NCBI GenBank assembly: GCA_965226245.1
Contig: CBDDCL010000015.1
Coordinates: 6,634,001 to 6,698,000 of the forward strand
DNA length: 64,000 bases
Origin: CBDCYS01 sp965226245
Lineage (GTDB): Bacteria; Acidobacteriota; Terriglobia; Bryobacterales; UBA6623
Direction of reading: 5' to 3'
Positions within the stretch are counted from its first letter, which is position 1; every line of letters starts with the position of its first letter. Made by a program: the position numbers and the translations under genes. Shown here one piece after another: positions 44,143 to 53,369 of this stretch. The notes beneath the pieces were generated by a model. That model ran no database searches. It saw only the letters and a list, made by a program, of their open reading frames with translations, and was not told where the DNA came from.

Positions 44143-44611
44143 GGATCAACCCCAGTCGTCGGTGTTCTACAGTCTAGCCCAGCGGCGTGATTTCGTGTGG
44201 CCGCCGGTCCTTCACATTATACTCTGTGCGATTACCGCGAGGAGATTCCCCTTTGCCGCTAGCTGCTCCCCGCCCGGCCACGATCAAAGCAGGGGTTTGG
44301 CGGAAGGTCTGGCGGCGGGACCTGGCGGAACTCGAAGCGGGGTCGATCCTCGACTTCGATTCCCCGCCGGTTGGAACTCTCAACTTTTCGAGGCCACCTG
44401 TGGGTTCACTCACGTTACAGCCCGGTGACTTGCTCACCATCCCGAGGATGGCTTTGTCAGTTGCCTTCATCGGCTTCGTTTCCTCCACCGATGGCAACCC
44501 AAGCTACGGGGCTCTGACTCTTACCCCGGTGGGACTATCTCCCACTGAACATGCCAGCCTTCACTGGCACACTTACCAGCAGGTATCTGAAACGCGGTAC
44601 AATTGGGCGTC
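44143..44611. other. Gap between divergent genes
   Basis: A plus-strand frame is continuously open from 44187 into the kinase frame, but its first ~140 codons show no family likeness and the kinase start lies in another frame. I treat this as non-coding. It probably holds promoters for both divergent genes. Confidence 0.45.
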
Positions 44612-47276
44612 GTGGTCGGCTCGACGATCAGTCACTACAAGACCCTCTCCGAACTCGGCCGGGGCGGCATGGGTGTCGTCTACAAGGCCGAGGACACCAA
44701 AGCTTGAACGCACGGTTGCTCTAAAGTTTCTCGCCCCCCACCTGCTGGAAGACGAGGAGGGCCGCGCCCGTTTCATTCGAGAGGCGAAAGCCGCTGCTTC
44801 CCTGGATCATCAAAACATCTGCACTGTCCATGAGATCGATGAGGTTGAAGGTGAAACCTTCATCGCCATGGCCTACATCGAGGGCCAAACCGTTAAAGAC
44901 AAGATCGCCGGGCGCCCGCTCAAGCTTGACGAAGCCTTGGACATTGCGATTCAGACCGCCCAGGGTCTGCAAGCCGCACACGAGAAGGACATCGTTCACC
45001 GGGACATTAAAAGCGCCAACTTGATGGTCACGCCGCAAGGCCAAGTCAAGATCATGGACTTCGGCTTGGCGCAGTTGGCTGAACAGTCGAGGCTCACCAA
45101 AACAGCGACAATCCTCGGAACCCCTGCCTACATGTCGCCGGAGCAGGCGCAACGGCTACCGACGGACCGGCGGACGGATGTGTGGTCGCTGGGCGTGGTG
45201 ATCTACGAGGTGGTAACGGGGTGCTTGCCATTCGAGGGTGAGCGTCAAGAGGCCGTGCTCTATGCCATTGCCAACGAAGAACCAGAACTGCCTACCGCTC
45301 TAAGGTCCCGAGTCCCTCTCGAACTCGACCGCATCGTAGAAAAGGCGCTGGCGAAAGATGCCGCCGAGCGCTACCAGCACGTCGAAGAGATGATCGTCGA
45401 CCTCAGAGCACTGAAAAAGCAACTGCAAGACGTAGGGGCGCAGCGCGCTGCGCCCGCCAGAGGGACCAGCCGAGGGCCTTACCCAGCGCCTTCGTCAGCA
45501 GCAATTCCTGCTCCACTCGATTTCCGACGGCGCCTCTGGCGGGAACGAATCGCTCTCGGCGCGGCGCTGCTCATCGCGCTGGCAATTCTTGTAGCAATGT
45601 GGCTTCGATCGCCCGAGCAGGCCATAGAAACCCCGTTGCAGCGATTTGCGTTCATGCCACCGGTGCACGCTGTGTCCGCGGCGATCTCTCCGGACGGCAA
45701 GCACATTGCCTACGTCGCAGGAAACGGCGGTTTGTGGATACAGGATCTCGACCAGCAAGAGCCGCGGGAGATTGCAGGCGGAGCTCATCCATTTCGGGCT
45801 CCCTGTTGGTCGCCAGACAGTGAGTTTATCGCTTACCGAGAGGCCGGGGACTTGAAGAAGGTTTCGGTTCAAGGAGGTCCGGCGGCCACACTTTGCCAAA
45901 TGCCCAACCCATCGTTAGCAGGGTGCTCTTGGGACCCAGACGGAGGCTCAATCGTGTTTAGCGCGGGCGGCCAAGCCCTCTACAAAGTGCCCGCCCGGGG
46001 CGGCAGCCCCACGGTGTTGATCGAACCGGAGCCGGGGGAGGGATTCATCATGTCCCCGCATTTCCTGCCGCTCGACGCCGCGAGCCCTGGGCTACTATAT
46101 GCGGTCGGGCCGCTGGGCGAACAACGGATTGTCTTGCAGGACCTGGTAACCGGCGAAAAGGACGTGTTGGCGAAGGCTGGCCGCGCAGTCTTTTCTCCCT
46201 CGGGCCACATTCTCTTTCGCCACGCCGGCTCGCTTTTCGCCTTGCCTTTCTCCGTCGGGAGTTTGACAGCAAAAGGCGAAGCCTTCCCGCTTGCGAAGAA
46301 CGTCAGAACCCCCAGCGTTTCAGCAGATGGCACGCTGGTTTACCTCGAGAGGAACACGGCAGCTCAGCAGCAACTGGTTTGGCGCGACCGCGACGGCAGG
46401 AAACTGGGGGAGATTGGTGAACCACAAGAAAACATGGCTACCCCGGCGCTATCTCCCGACGGACGGTTTGTCGCTGTTTCTACCGCACAATCGACTTCCG
46501 CCCTGTCCGGTGCTGCGGATATATGGATCTACGACGTAACCCACCCCCGGAGAACCCGGCTTACGTTGGATCCGGGGTTCGATTTTCAACCTGCTTGGTC
46601 CGGGGACGGCAAGGAGATTGCGTTTTCGTCCACACGCAATGGCTCCAATGATGTCTTCATCAAGCCTGCTGATGGCAGCGGCGAAGCAAAGACCGTGCTG
46701 GCCACCCCGTTGCTCGCGCAGTCCGAGCACTGGTCTCCGGATGGGAGATACATCACTATCGAGGGAGGCACGACGGAAACCAACGCCGACCTCTGGTATG
46801 TGAGGCGTAAGGGAGACGGCACCTGGTCTGAGCCAGTTATCTACTTGACGGCGCCCCGCATGCAGTCGGGTTCGCAGTTCTCTTCGGACAGCCGCTATCT
46901 TGCCTATTGCTCCGAAGAGTCGGGCCGCTTCGAAGTCTACGTGCAGCCCTTTCCGGAGGGTGATGGCAGATGGCAAATCTCTCACAATGGGGGGCAGCAG
47001 CCGCGCTGGAGCAAGGACGGCACTGAGCTGTTCTACGTGGAGGGGGACACGCTCATCGCGGTGAAGGTCACGACGGCGCCGAGTTTTTCCCCCGGTTCGG
47101 CAGAGCGGCTGTTCTCCAGTCCAAGCCTCGTGGAGCAATGGTCTTACCCAGCCTATGACGTGTCGGCTGACGGGCAGCGGTTCGTCTTGATCGAACCGGT
47201 CGGAGGCCCCCAACCGGCGGCCATCCGGGTCGTCCAGAACTGGTACGAAGAGTTCCGCGACCGCGAGCAGGACTAA
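44612..47276 (+). CDS. Ser/Thr protein kinase with TolB-like propeller, frameshifted in the glycine loop
   Basis: The kinase opens in frame at GTG 44612 (VVGSTISHYKTLSELGRGGM then GVVYKAEDTK). One extra A in the AAA at about 44698-44700 shifts the frame. The rest reads KLERTVALKFLAPHLLEDEE with the catalytic Lys, HRDIKSANLMV, DFGLAQLAE and GTPAYMSPEQ. A transmembrane helix (LGAALLIALAILVAMWL) follows at about residue 480 of the open frame. A WD40-like TolB propeller makes up the extracytoplasmic half (AAISPDGKHIAYVAG, PALSPDGRFVAVS). This architecture is common in Acidobacteria. The single-base change may be a sequencing error or a real lesion. A palindromic repeat lies at 45432. Confidence 0.88.
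45432..45457. repeat. 26-bp palindromic repeat inside the kinase gene
   Basis: GTAGGGGCGCAGCGCGCTGC followed by GCCCGC forms a hairpin and encodes GAQRAAPA in the linker before the membrane helix. The same unit with one change (T for C at the centre) is intergenic at 53248-53273. It is a mobile REP-like palindrome that inserted in frame. Confidence 0.75.
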
Positions 47277-47556
47277 GCCCCCCAAAACGAACTACATAGC
47301 GCTCGTCCGCGCGCTGGGAAATCTTAGTGTTGTATCGCAGGCGACCCGAGAGGAAGAGCTTCGCCCGACGAGAGAGATAGACGCTTGCGATACAACGATT
47401 TGAAGGAAGCCACCCCGGTTTGGCAGGGCAATTGCCCTTAAGAGGGGTTTATATAATTCGCTTTTGTTTCGCCTCAGAGGACAGTCTGAGGAGTTTAATC
47501 TCGCCTCCAGTTCGAAGACGACCAACTGCCGTTTTTAGGATTATTCGAAAGCCGAC
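47277..47556. repeat. Convergent gap with a 15-bp inverted repeat
   Basis: GTTGTATCGCAGGCG at 47329-47343 pairs with CGCTTGCGATACAAC at 47382-47396 (14/15). A GGGCAATTGCCC palindrome lies at about 47447-47458. The region separates two convergent genes. The repeats may act as bidirectional terminators or be a MITE remnant. Confidence 0.55.
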
Positions 47557-48405
47557 CTAGTGTCCCTCCCGGTCGCAGATGACCGCAGCCTCGCCCTTGG
47601 CGGCAATTTCGCTGTTGAAGAACTTCATGATTTTGTCGCGGCGCGCCAAGATCGGCTGGATCTCGGATTTCGTCAGATACTCACCCAGCTCCCGCGTCAG
47701 ATTCTCCCCGTTCAGCTCCTGCATGGCGTTGTAGATGCGGCGGTCGCAGCGGCGCAGGTTCTTCGGCGCGCGCAGGGTCTTAAGCGTGCGGAACGCGCGT
47801 GTAAAATCAATCAAACGAATGTTCCAATCCTCCATAATCAGGATGTTGCCCAGATTCGCATCGGTGTTGTAAATCAGCTCGTTGAACACCCGCGTCTGAT
47901 ACATCTGGTCGTTCCAATCCATCAGCCTGGCTGGCGGGACCGGCGTCTTCCTCAGATAGCGGTCCCTTTCCATCATCTCAAAATCGACCCACCAGGTAAC
48001 CGACGAGCTGTCACCTTTGATTTTGCGTTCGATCGAGACCGGTATCATGTTGAGGCCCAGCATGCGATCCAGCTTGTAGGCGGCCATGTTGTACTTGTAG
48101 CTGTCGCGAAAATTCAGTTCGGTACCGCTCGGGGTGGCATACGAACTCTTGCGGATGTTGACCGACTGGACGTGAGCGTAACGCGTCGTTTTCCCGTCGG
48201 TGAGGGTGGCGCGGTGGGTGTTGTTGAGGCCGATGGAGAGTTCCCTCATCGCCGTTATCTTGGCGGAACGGAGGAACTCTTCCTTCTGCTGATCGCTGAG
48301 CGCCGGCGTTGCGGTGGCGGCGCTTTGCGCGGCGGAAAGGCCCGCTGCGCTAATGGCCACGAAGGCGCTGAGAACTAGGCTACAGGGTTTCCATTTGCCT
48401 TTCAT
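47557..48405 (-). CDS. Exported protein with a kinase-like fold (PI4K/FAM20/HipA-like)
   Basis: This 282-residue protein has a signal peptide (LVLSAFVAISAAGLSAAQS). Its core resembles atypical kinases: NFRDSYKYNMAAYKLDRMLG then LNMIPVSIERKI matches their substrate-lobe pattern. VFNELIYNTDANLGNILIME followed by NIRLIDFTRAF matches the D..xGN.L catalytic loop and IDF metal-binding motif. NIRK could supply the ATP lysine. Export would place activity in the periplasm or outside, where FAM20-like kinases act in eukaryotes. I recognise no named family. A catalytically dead relative is possible. It is monocistronic. Confidence 0.65.
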   Translation of the reverse strand: MKGKWKPCSLVLSAFVAISAAGLSAAQSAATATPALSDQQKEEFLRSAKITAMRELSIGLNNTHRATLTDGKTTRYAHVQSVNIRKSSYATPSGTELNFRDSYKYNMAAYKLDRMLGLNMIPVSIERKIKGDSSSVTWWVDFEMMERDRYLRKTPVPPARLMDWNDQMYQTRVFNELIYNTDANLGNILIMEDWNIRLIDFTRAFRTLKTLRAPKNLRRCDRRIYNAMQELNGENLTRELGEYLTKSEIQPILARRDKIMKFFNSEIAAKGEAAVICDREGH

Positions 48406-48570
48406 CTTCGTATCTCCTCGTTGTTAGATTTGTCTCGGTCGTTTTTCGTCCGGCGTTGTGCCGGGGAGCCTGCCAAATCGTAGCACCTGCAGACGGCATT
48501 GGGAAGGTTCGTTTCCTCGGGCGGCGCCGGCTTGAAATGAATCTGACTCGTTTTGCGTCTCAGACCGCAC

Positions 48571-49065
48571 TCAGTGCCACGTCGGGGTGAACCCCTTGTT
48601 GGTGTGGAAGCAGAGTTCTCGAGCGTTCACGCAGGTCTCACGAACCAGGCCAGCACTCGCCACCTGATTCGCATGAGGCGCGTCGGGGAGTTGAATTCCT
48701 CCGTGCCGGGGAGACCAGATCCGCGCCAACAAGTGCTGGTCACCATACTGGCGAAAAACTAACTGCGGCTGTGCCGGGGCTTCTTCCGCGGCTCGTATCG
48801 CTTGTGTTCGTACGGTCACACAATAAATGCCGTCCTCACAAATCTGCAAGGTCCCTTGATCTGCCTCGCTACGAACGATGTATTCGCCGGCGCGCAGACT
48901 CTGGCTTCCCACGACAAAGTCGAACGGAATCGTAACGGTCATGTCGCCCGGGTTCGGCGGATATATGCCAGCCACACCCAGCACCGTGAACAGAACGGAC
49001 AAGCTAGCAACTCTAACACCCTGCTTAATCATGGCGGCCTTCCAATTTTCCTTGTTGAATCTCAT
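48571..49065 (-). CDS. Small exported beta-rich protein, acidobacterial type
   Basis: This 164-residue protein has a membrane or signal segment (VASLSVLFTVLGVAGIYPP). A domain follows that opens TVTIPFDFVVGSQSLRAGEY and contains QLVFRQYGDQHLLARIWSPR then GGIQLPDA. The pattern FDFxVGxxxLxAGxYxV with YGDxxFLxxxW is a recurring secreted domain in Acidobacteria with no known function. It contains a Cys pair (ICEDGIYC) that may form a disulfide. The gene is divergent from 49.3 kb onward, with a palindromic operator-like site upstream. Confidence 0.8.
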   Translation of the reverse strand: MRFNKENWKAAMIKQGVRVASLSVLFTVLGVAGIYPPNPGDMTVTIPFDFVVGSQSLRAGEYIVRSEADQGTLQICEDGIYCVTVRTQAIRAAEEAPAQPQLVFRQYGDQHLLARIWSPRHGGIQLPDAPHANQVASAGLVRETCVNARELCFHTNKGFTPTWH

Positions 49066-49217
49066 CTCACCCTGTTGATAAGCAAGACTGTTGCCACATG
49101 GCTATGCAACATCGTCCCGGCACACGTCGGCTCGGTAATCCATAGATTCGAAGCCGCTTAGGGCAGAAGATAGTCTCGGAAGAGGGATTTGGCCGAACTC
49201 GGCCAGGGCGAAGACCC

Positions 49218-49254
49218 CTATCGACTGGGATAGGGTCGCTATCCAGTCGGATAG
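49218..49254. promoter_or_regulatory. Operator-like imperfect palindrome
   Basis: CTATCGACTGGGATAG and CTATCCAGTCGGATAG face each other across GGTCG, about 155 bp upstream of the small exported protein gene. The arms match with two one-base shifts. It could be a repressor site or an mRNA hairpin; no regulator is assigned. Confidence 0.4.
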
Positions 49255-49298
49255 ACTCGCTGTGGGCCTTACAGGGCTAGCGGACTCCAGCCCTTAGT

Positions 49299-49408
49299 AC
49301 AGAGCCGCGCCCGCAAGGGTGCGGTCGAGTCTGGCAGTGACTTGCATGCCGGTAGCGGCCCCGACGCACTGACTACCCTCGACCGCACCCTTGCGGGCGC
49401 GGCTCTGT
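49299..49408. repeat. REP-like hairpin, copy A
   Basis: A perfect 30-bp inverted repeat lies at 49299-49328 and 49379-49408 (ACAGAGCCGCGCCCGCAAGG on the left). It encloses a 50-nt spacer containing CAGTGAC. The same arms and a related spacer occur at 59958-60097. It is a dispersed palindromic element of the host genome. Confidence 0.9.
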
Positions 49409-49599
49409 TCCGGCGCGGGGGCAGCCCGAACGATATATCTCCCGTCGCCTGGCCCTCCACGCTACAGGCCTTTCGCTACGGGATCTCGCGGACATCAATG
49501 CGCTTGGCCTTCAGCCGCCCTTTCTTGTCGAACTCACCGAGACAGTCTGTTGACCCTTAGCGTAACTGGCCGTACGGATGATTGTCAGACCCCCTCTTG

Positions 49600-49722
49600 A
49601 ACGGCGGTACCATCGAGAACGCCCAGGCGATCGCGGCACATGAGTCGCCGCGGACGACCAAGCTCTACGACCGGACCTCGGATGAGATCACGCTCGACGA
49701 GGTCGAGCGAATTGCGATCTAG
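49600..49722 (+). pseudogene. Tyrosine recombinase C-terminal remnant (1)
   Basis: About 40 codons read NGGTIENAQAIAAHESPRTT then KLYDRTSDEITLDEVERIAI and a stop. This is the end of an XerC/D-type recombinase with its nucleophile in KLYDR. Nothing upstream in frame resembles the rest of the domain. Confidence 0.75.
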
Positions 49723-49734
49723 GTTCCCTGGCGC

Positions 49735-49907
49735 TTTGCGCCCGCGCTGTATTCGCGAAGTTGGCCCGCGCCGACCCCTGTCCCATCGAGCAGATTCAGC
49801 TTTCGCTCGGTCATAGTTCTGTCGCGACGACGGAGCGCTACCTCGGTGTGAGGCAGGATTTCCAGGACGCGCCCTGCGACCATCTCGGGCTCAAGGTCGC
49901 CGTGTAG
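49735..49907 (+). pseudogene. Tyrosine recombinase C-terminal remnant (2)
   Basis: A second, different recombinase end reads AVFAKLARADPCPIEQIQLS, LGHSSVATTERYLGVRQDFQ and DAPCDHLGLKVAV, with the nucleophile in ERYLG. It follows remnant 1 directly in tandem. Two unrelated recombinase tails side by side point to repeated integration and decay at this locus. Confidence 0.75.
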
Positions 49908-50366
49908 GTCCCTCGAAATGCCAATATCGCAAGCTAACTCCCGCTCACCCCCGGCGTCCGGTAGCTCCCTTTATCGTACGTCGTCTTCTTTGGGCGTTTT
50001 TGTCGTAACATGTTGTCGAACGAAGACCATGCAGCAGCACACAGAAATCTGGCGACCAGACGTTAACGATGGTCCGGCGGATGCTAGGAGCCGTCGGCGC
50101 GCCGGGCTGACTTCCACTTCTACGTCGCACACCCGATTCAGGGATCGATCCTGTTCGCCGAATACTGAATCTCTAGCTCCAGCACCTCCAATCCCCTCCA
50201 ATCCAGCACGACGCCACCGTTCGGCGCTACAATCTTCGAAGGTGACTTCGCCTACTTTGGAGCCGAGCCCATTTCGTCAGATGTGGTTCGCAATGGACCC
50301 TGGTCCGAGTCCGGCACGTATTGACAATGCCGCGGACGAGACCACTCGATGCGTTGGAGGGATTTG
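49908..50366. other. Gap upstream of the cytochrome/PQQ operon
   Basis: I see no gene. The stretch must hold the promoter of the cytochrome-PQQ dehydrogenase unit; no boxes were identified. GGAGGG at 50356-50361 is the ribosome-binding site for the ATG at 50367. Confidence 0.4.
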
Positions 50367-51152
50367 ATGAGGATGAGACTGTTGCTTGGCGTGCTCGCAG
50401 CCGCCTTGCTGCCAGCGCAAGTAATTCAGCGCAGGGAGCCGATTCCCCCGCGGCCCCCAGTAACAGCCGAGGAGATTTCACTGGGCAAGCGGCTGTTTCA
50501 GGGCCACTGCGGGGGCTGCCATGGGCCCCAGGGAGGCGGGGCTCGCGGACCGAATCTGGTCCGCCCCACGCTCCGTCACGCGCCGGACCCGGAGTCGCTG
50601 TTCCTGGTCATTGATCTCGGCATTGAAGGCACCGAGATGCCAATGGGAAACCAGTTGCACGACAGCGAGGTCTGGAAGATCGCCGCCTTCGTCGAATCCT
50701 TGGGTCAAATCGAACCAGAGCCTTTACCGGGTGACCCGAAAAACGGAGAGGACGTCTACTACGGCAAGGGAAACTGTTCGTCGTGCCACTGGCTCGGCGG
50801 CGAAGGCGGACTCCAGGGACCCGACCTCACCGATATCGGCGCCCGCCGCAGCGTCGATTATCTGCGGCAATCCTTGCTCGAACCCGCGGCGGATTTTCCC
50901 GAGGGCTTCTTGATGGTGAGTGTCGCTGGAAAGGACGGTCCGCGAATCCGCGGCATTCGTCTGAACGAGGGCACCTTCACGATTCAGCTTCGCGACTTCT
51001 CGGAAAGACTCCATTCTTTCCTCAAGGAGGATCTCTCGGAGCTGAACAGGCACGAAGGAGAATCCTCGATGCCGGCATACACAGATACGCTGACCAAGGC
51101 CGAGATCGACAACCTTGTTTCGTTTTTGGCGTCTCAGCGAGGGGGCTCATGA
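50367..51152 (+). CDS. Di-haem cytochrome c, exported
   Basis: From ATG 50367, 6 nt after GGAGGG, the 261-residue protein has a signal peptide (LLLGVLAAALLPAQ). Two cytochrome c domains follow with haem motifs CGGCHG (near residue 52) and CSSCHW (near 138). Methionine ligands are likely in TEMPMGNQ and ESSMPAYTD. Such proteins accept electrons from periplasmic dehydrogenases. The stop overlaps the start of the PQQ dehydrogenase gene (ATGA), so this is its probable electron acceptor. Confidence 0.92.
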   Translation: MRMRLLLGVLAAALLPAQVIQRREPIPPRPPVTAEEISLGKRLFQGHCGGCHGPQGGGARGPNLVRPTLRHAPDPESLFLVIDLGIEGTEMPMGNQLHDSEVWKIAAFVESLGQIEPEPLPGDPKNGEDVYYGKGNCSSCHWLGGEGGLQGPDLTDIGARRSVDYLRQSLLEPAADFPEGFLMVSVAGKDGPRIRGIRLNEGTFTIQLRDFSERLHSFLKEDLSELNRHEGESSMPAYTDTLTKAEIDNLVSFLASQRGGS

Positions 51153-52729
51153 GATTTCTGATTCTGGCACTGACACTGACTTCCATCCTCGGCGCGCAGG
51201 TAAGCTTCGATCGCATCCTCCGAGCCGAAGCCGAACCGCACAACTGGCTGACCTACTCGGGCAACTACTCGTCCTATCGCCACTCGCCGCTCAAGCTCAT
51301 CAACCGGGACAACGTCGCCAAGCTCAAGCCGCTTTGGTCCTATCAGATCAACACGCTCCACAAGTTCGAGACCACCCCGATCGTCGTCGACGGCGTCATG
51401 TACATCTCCGAGCCGCCCAGCGACGTGACGGCGCTGGACCCGCGCACCGGCCGCCCCTTGTGGAAATACCAGCGTACGCTGCCGAACGACATTCCCGTCT
51501 GCTGCGGAGAGGTGAACCGCGGCGTGGCCATTCTGGGTGACACGGTCTACATAGGAACGCTGGACGCCCACTTGGTGGCTCTCGACGCGAACAGCGGGCT
51601 GGTGCGATGGGATGTCGTGGTGGACGACTACAAAATCGGGCAGTCGGTGACGGTCGCGCCGCTTGCCGTCAAAGACAAAATCATCGTCGGCATCGCCGGC
51701 GGCGAGTACGGCGTGCGCGGGTTCTTGGACGCCTACGACGCCAAGACCGGCAAGCGGGCATGGCGCTTCTGGACCGTCCCTGGGCCCGGCGAGCCCGGCA
51801 ACGAAACCTGGGCCGGCGACAGCTGGAAGCGCGGAGCGGCGACCACCTGGGTCACGGGCTCCTACGATCCGGACCTCAACTTGATTTACTGGGGCACCGG
51901 GAATCCCGGCCCGGATTGGAACGGTGAGGTTCGCGAAGGCGACAACCTTTACTCGGATTCGATCATCGCGCTCGACGCCGACAGCGGCAAGCTGAAGTGG
52001 CATTTCCAGTTCACTCCCCATGACGTCCATGACTGGGACGCGACGCAAATTCCGGTTCTCGTCGACGGGACCGTACGGGGAAAGAAGCGCAAGCTCGTGC
52101 TGTTCGCTAACCGCAACGCGTTCTACTATGTGCTCGACCGCGAAAGCGGCGAGTTTCTTTTAGGAAAAGCCTACGCCAAGCAAACTTGGGTGGAAGGCCT
52201 GGACGATCAGGGCCGCCCGATGCGCTTGCCCAACACCACCCCGACGGTCGACGGAACACTGGTCTATCCCTCCGTGTCCGGCGCGACGAATTGGTTCAGC
52301 CCGACCTACAGCCCGGCCGATCATCTCTTTTACGTTACGGTCATGGAGAAAGGCCATATCTACTACATGGGAGAAGCGATCTACAAGCCCGGGATGACCT
52401 ACACCGCGGGCGGCGGGCAAAACATTCCCGGAGAAGAACCCTACGCCGAGGTCCGGGCTTATGAGCCGGAAACGGCCAAATTGAAGTGGGCGTTTCGTCT
52501 TCACCAGACTCCGAGGGCCGGCTTGCTCTCGACCGCCGGAGGCCTGGTGTTCGGGTCCGCCGCCGAAGGCGATTTCTTCGCGCTGGACAGCCAGTCAGGA
52601 AAACCTTTGTGGCGATTCCAAACCGGCGGAAGGATGTATTCGAACCCGATCAGCTACGCCGTGGACGGCAAGCAGCATGTCGCCATCGCCGCCGGCCACG
52701 CGCTCTACGTCTTCGGCCTCGAGGAGTAA
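51149..52729 (+). CDS. PQQ-dependent alcohol dehydrogenase-type quinoprotein
   Basis: The 526-residue product starts at ATG 51149. A signal peptide (LILALTLTSILGAQ) precedes an eight-bladed propeller with tryptophan-docking repeats (YDAKTGKRAWRFWTVPGPGE; LDADSGKLKWHFQFTPHDVH). The vicinal cysteine pair of alcohol dehydrogenases is in DIPVCCGEVNRG. The YWGTGNPGPDWNG segment lines the active site. It oxidises an alcohol or aldehyde in the periplasm using PQQ; the substrate is not readable. It lacks a fused cytochrome domain, consistent with the separate cytochrome gene directly upstream. No PQQ biosynthesis gene is in the window. Confidence 0.94.
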   Translation: MRFLILALTLTSILGAQVSFDRILRAEAEPHNWLTYSGNYSSYRHSPLKLINRDNVAKLKPLWSYQINTLHKFETTPIVVDGVMYISEPPSDVTALDPRTGRPLWKYQRTLPNDIPVCCGEVNRGVAILGDTVYIGTLDAHLVALDANSGLVRWDVVVDDYKIGQSVTVAPLAVKDKIIVGIAGGEYGVRGFLDAYDAKTGKRAWRFWTVPGPGEPGNETWAGDSWKRGAATTWVTGSYDPDLNLIYWGTGNPGPDWNGEVREGDNLYSDSIIALDADSGKLKWHFQFTPHDVHDWDATQIPVLVDGTVRGKKRKLVLFANRNAFYYVLDRESGEFLLGKAYAKQTWVEGLDDQGRPMRLPNTTPTVDGTLVYPSVSGATNWFSPTYSPADHLFYVTVMEKGHIYYMGEAIYKPGMTYTAGGGQNIPGEEPYAEVRAYEPETAKLKWAFRLHQTPRAGLLSTAGGLVFGSAAEGDFFALDSQSGKPLWRFQTGGRMYSNPISYAVDGKQHVAIAAGHALYVFGLEE

Positions 52730-52849
52730 CAGTCAAAATGGGCTAGCCCGTCTTCGCTGGGTTCTAGGTGGAGCCGGCTTGGGTGGCAACAGCGGCCCAG
52801 CCGTGTTGGTCCAAGTGTCTGATACAATGTTGCTTCAGAGAGAAATCGA

Positions 52850-53227
52850 ATGGCCGCAACCGTACAGAATCTTGAAGCCGTCGACCTTGGGCTGGCGAAA
52901 ATGGAGCCCTGGTCTGAAGGGCTTACCAATCCTCGCAAGAAAATGCCCAAGGAACTTGCGGTCACGAACGATTCCTGTACGGGCTGCGCTGGTTCTCCCG
53001 TCTGTATCACCTATTGTCCGGTTGAGGAGTGCATGTTTTGGGTGCCGGACGAAGACCATCCTCCTTTCGGCCGCATCGAGGTCGATTATCAAACCTGCAT
53101 CGGCTGCAAGAAATGCATCAGTAAGGGGCCGGACGATACGTTGCTGGACGGCTGTCCCTGGGATGCGATCGACATGACGCCGATTGCGGAAGTTGAAGAG
53201 TTGCTCGGCGTAAAATTCAACTACTAG
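52850..53227 (+). CDS. 4Fe-4S dicluster ferredoxin-like protein
   Basis: This 125-residue cytoplasmic protein has a first cysteine set in NDSCTGCAGSPVCITYCPVE. A second set lies in YQTCIGCKKCISKGPD and GCPWDAIDM, giving two 4Fe-4S sites with an unusual spacing in the second. Without a signal peptide it would act as a soluble electron carrier or subunit. It follows the PQQ gene by 120 bp on the same strand, but no obvious partner enzyme is nearby. A REP-like palindrome lies directly downstream. Confidence 0.88.
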   Translation: MAATVQNLEAVDLGLAKMEPWSEGLTNPRKKMPKELAVTNDSCTGCAGSPVCITYCPVEECMFWVPDEDHPPFGRIEVDYQTCIGCKKCISKGPDDTLLDGCPWDAIDMTPIAEVEELLGVKFNY

Positions 53228-53247
53228 CCGTCAAAGCCCCGCCGATG

Positions 53248-53273
53248 TAGGGGCGCAGCGTGCTGCGCCCGCG
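53248..53273. repeat. 26-bp palindromic repeat, intergenic copy
   Basis: GTAGGGGCGCAGCGTGCTGC followed by GCCCGC, 21 bp after the ferredoxin stop. It differs at one base from the copy inside the kinase gene at 45432. It may also serve as a transcription terminator stem here. Confidence 0.75.
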
Positions 53274-53369
53274 GTAGCCGCCTCTACCGGGCCTGGAAGC
53301 CACGTCGCATTCTCGTCAGATGACTTCTCTCACAACAGGCCACCTCCGCAACAACGCTAAGATGACGAC

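Noticed and set aside
43201..44190. 329-codon plus-strand frame opposite the exported hypothetical protein
   Set aside because: The minus strand has a signal peptide and a family-typical opening; the plus frame is its shadow.
44187..44611. N-terminal extension of the kinase frame
   Set aside because: The kinase's own N-terminus is in another frame from 44612; the extension matches nothing.
50783..51148. N-terminal extension of the PQQ dehydrogenase frame
   Set aside because: It overlaps the cytochrome c gene; the signal peptide begins at ATG 51149 with a typical ATGA overlap.
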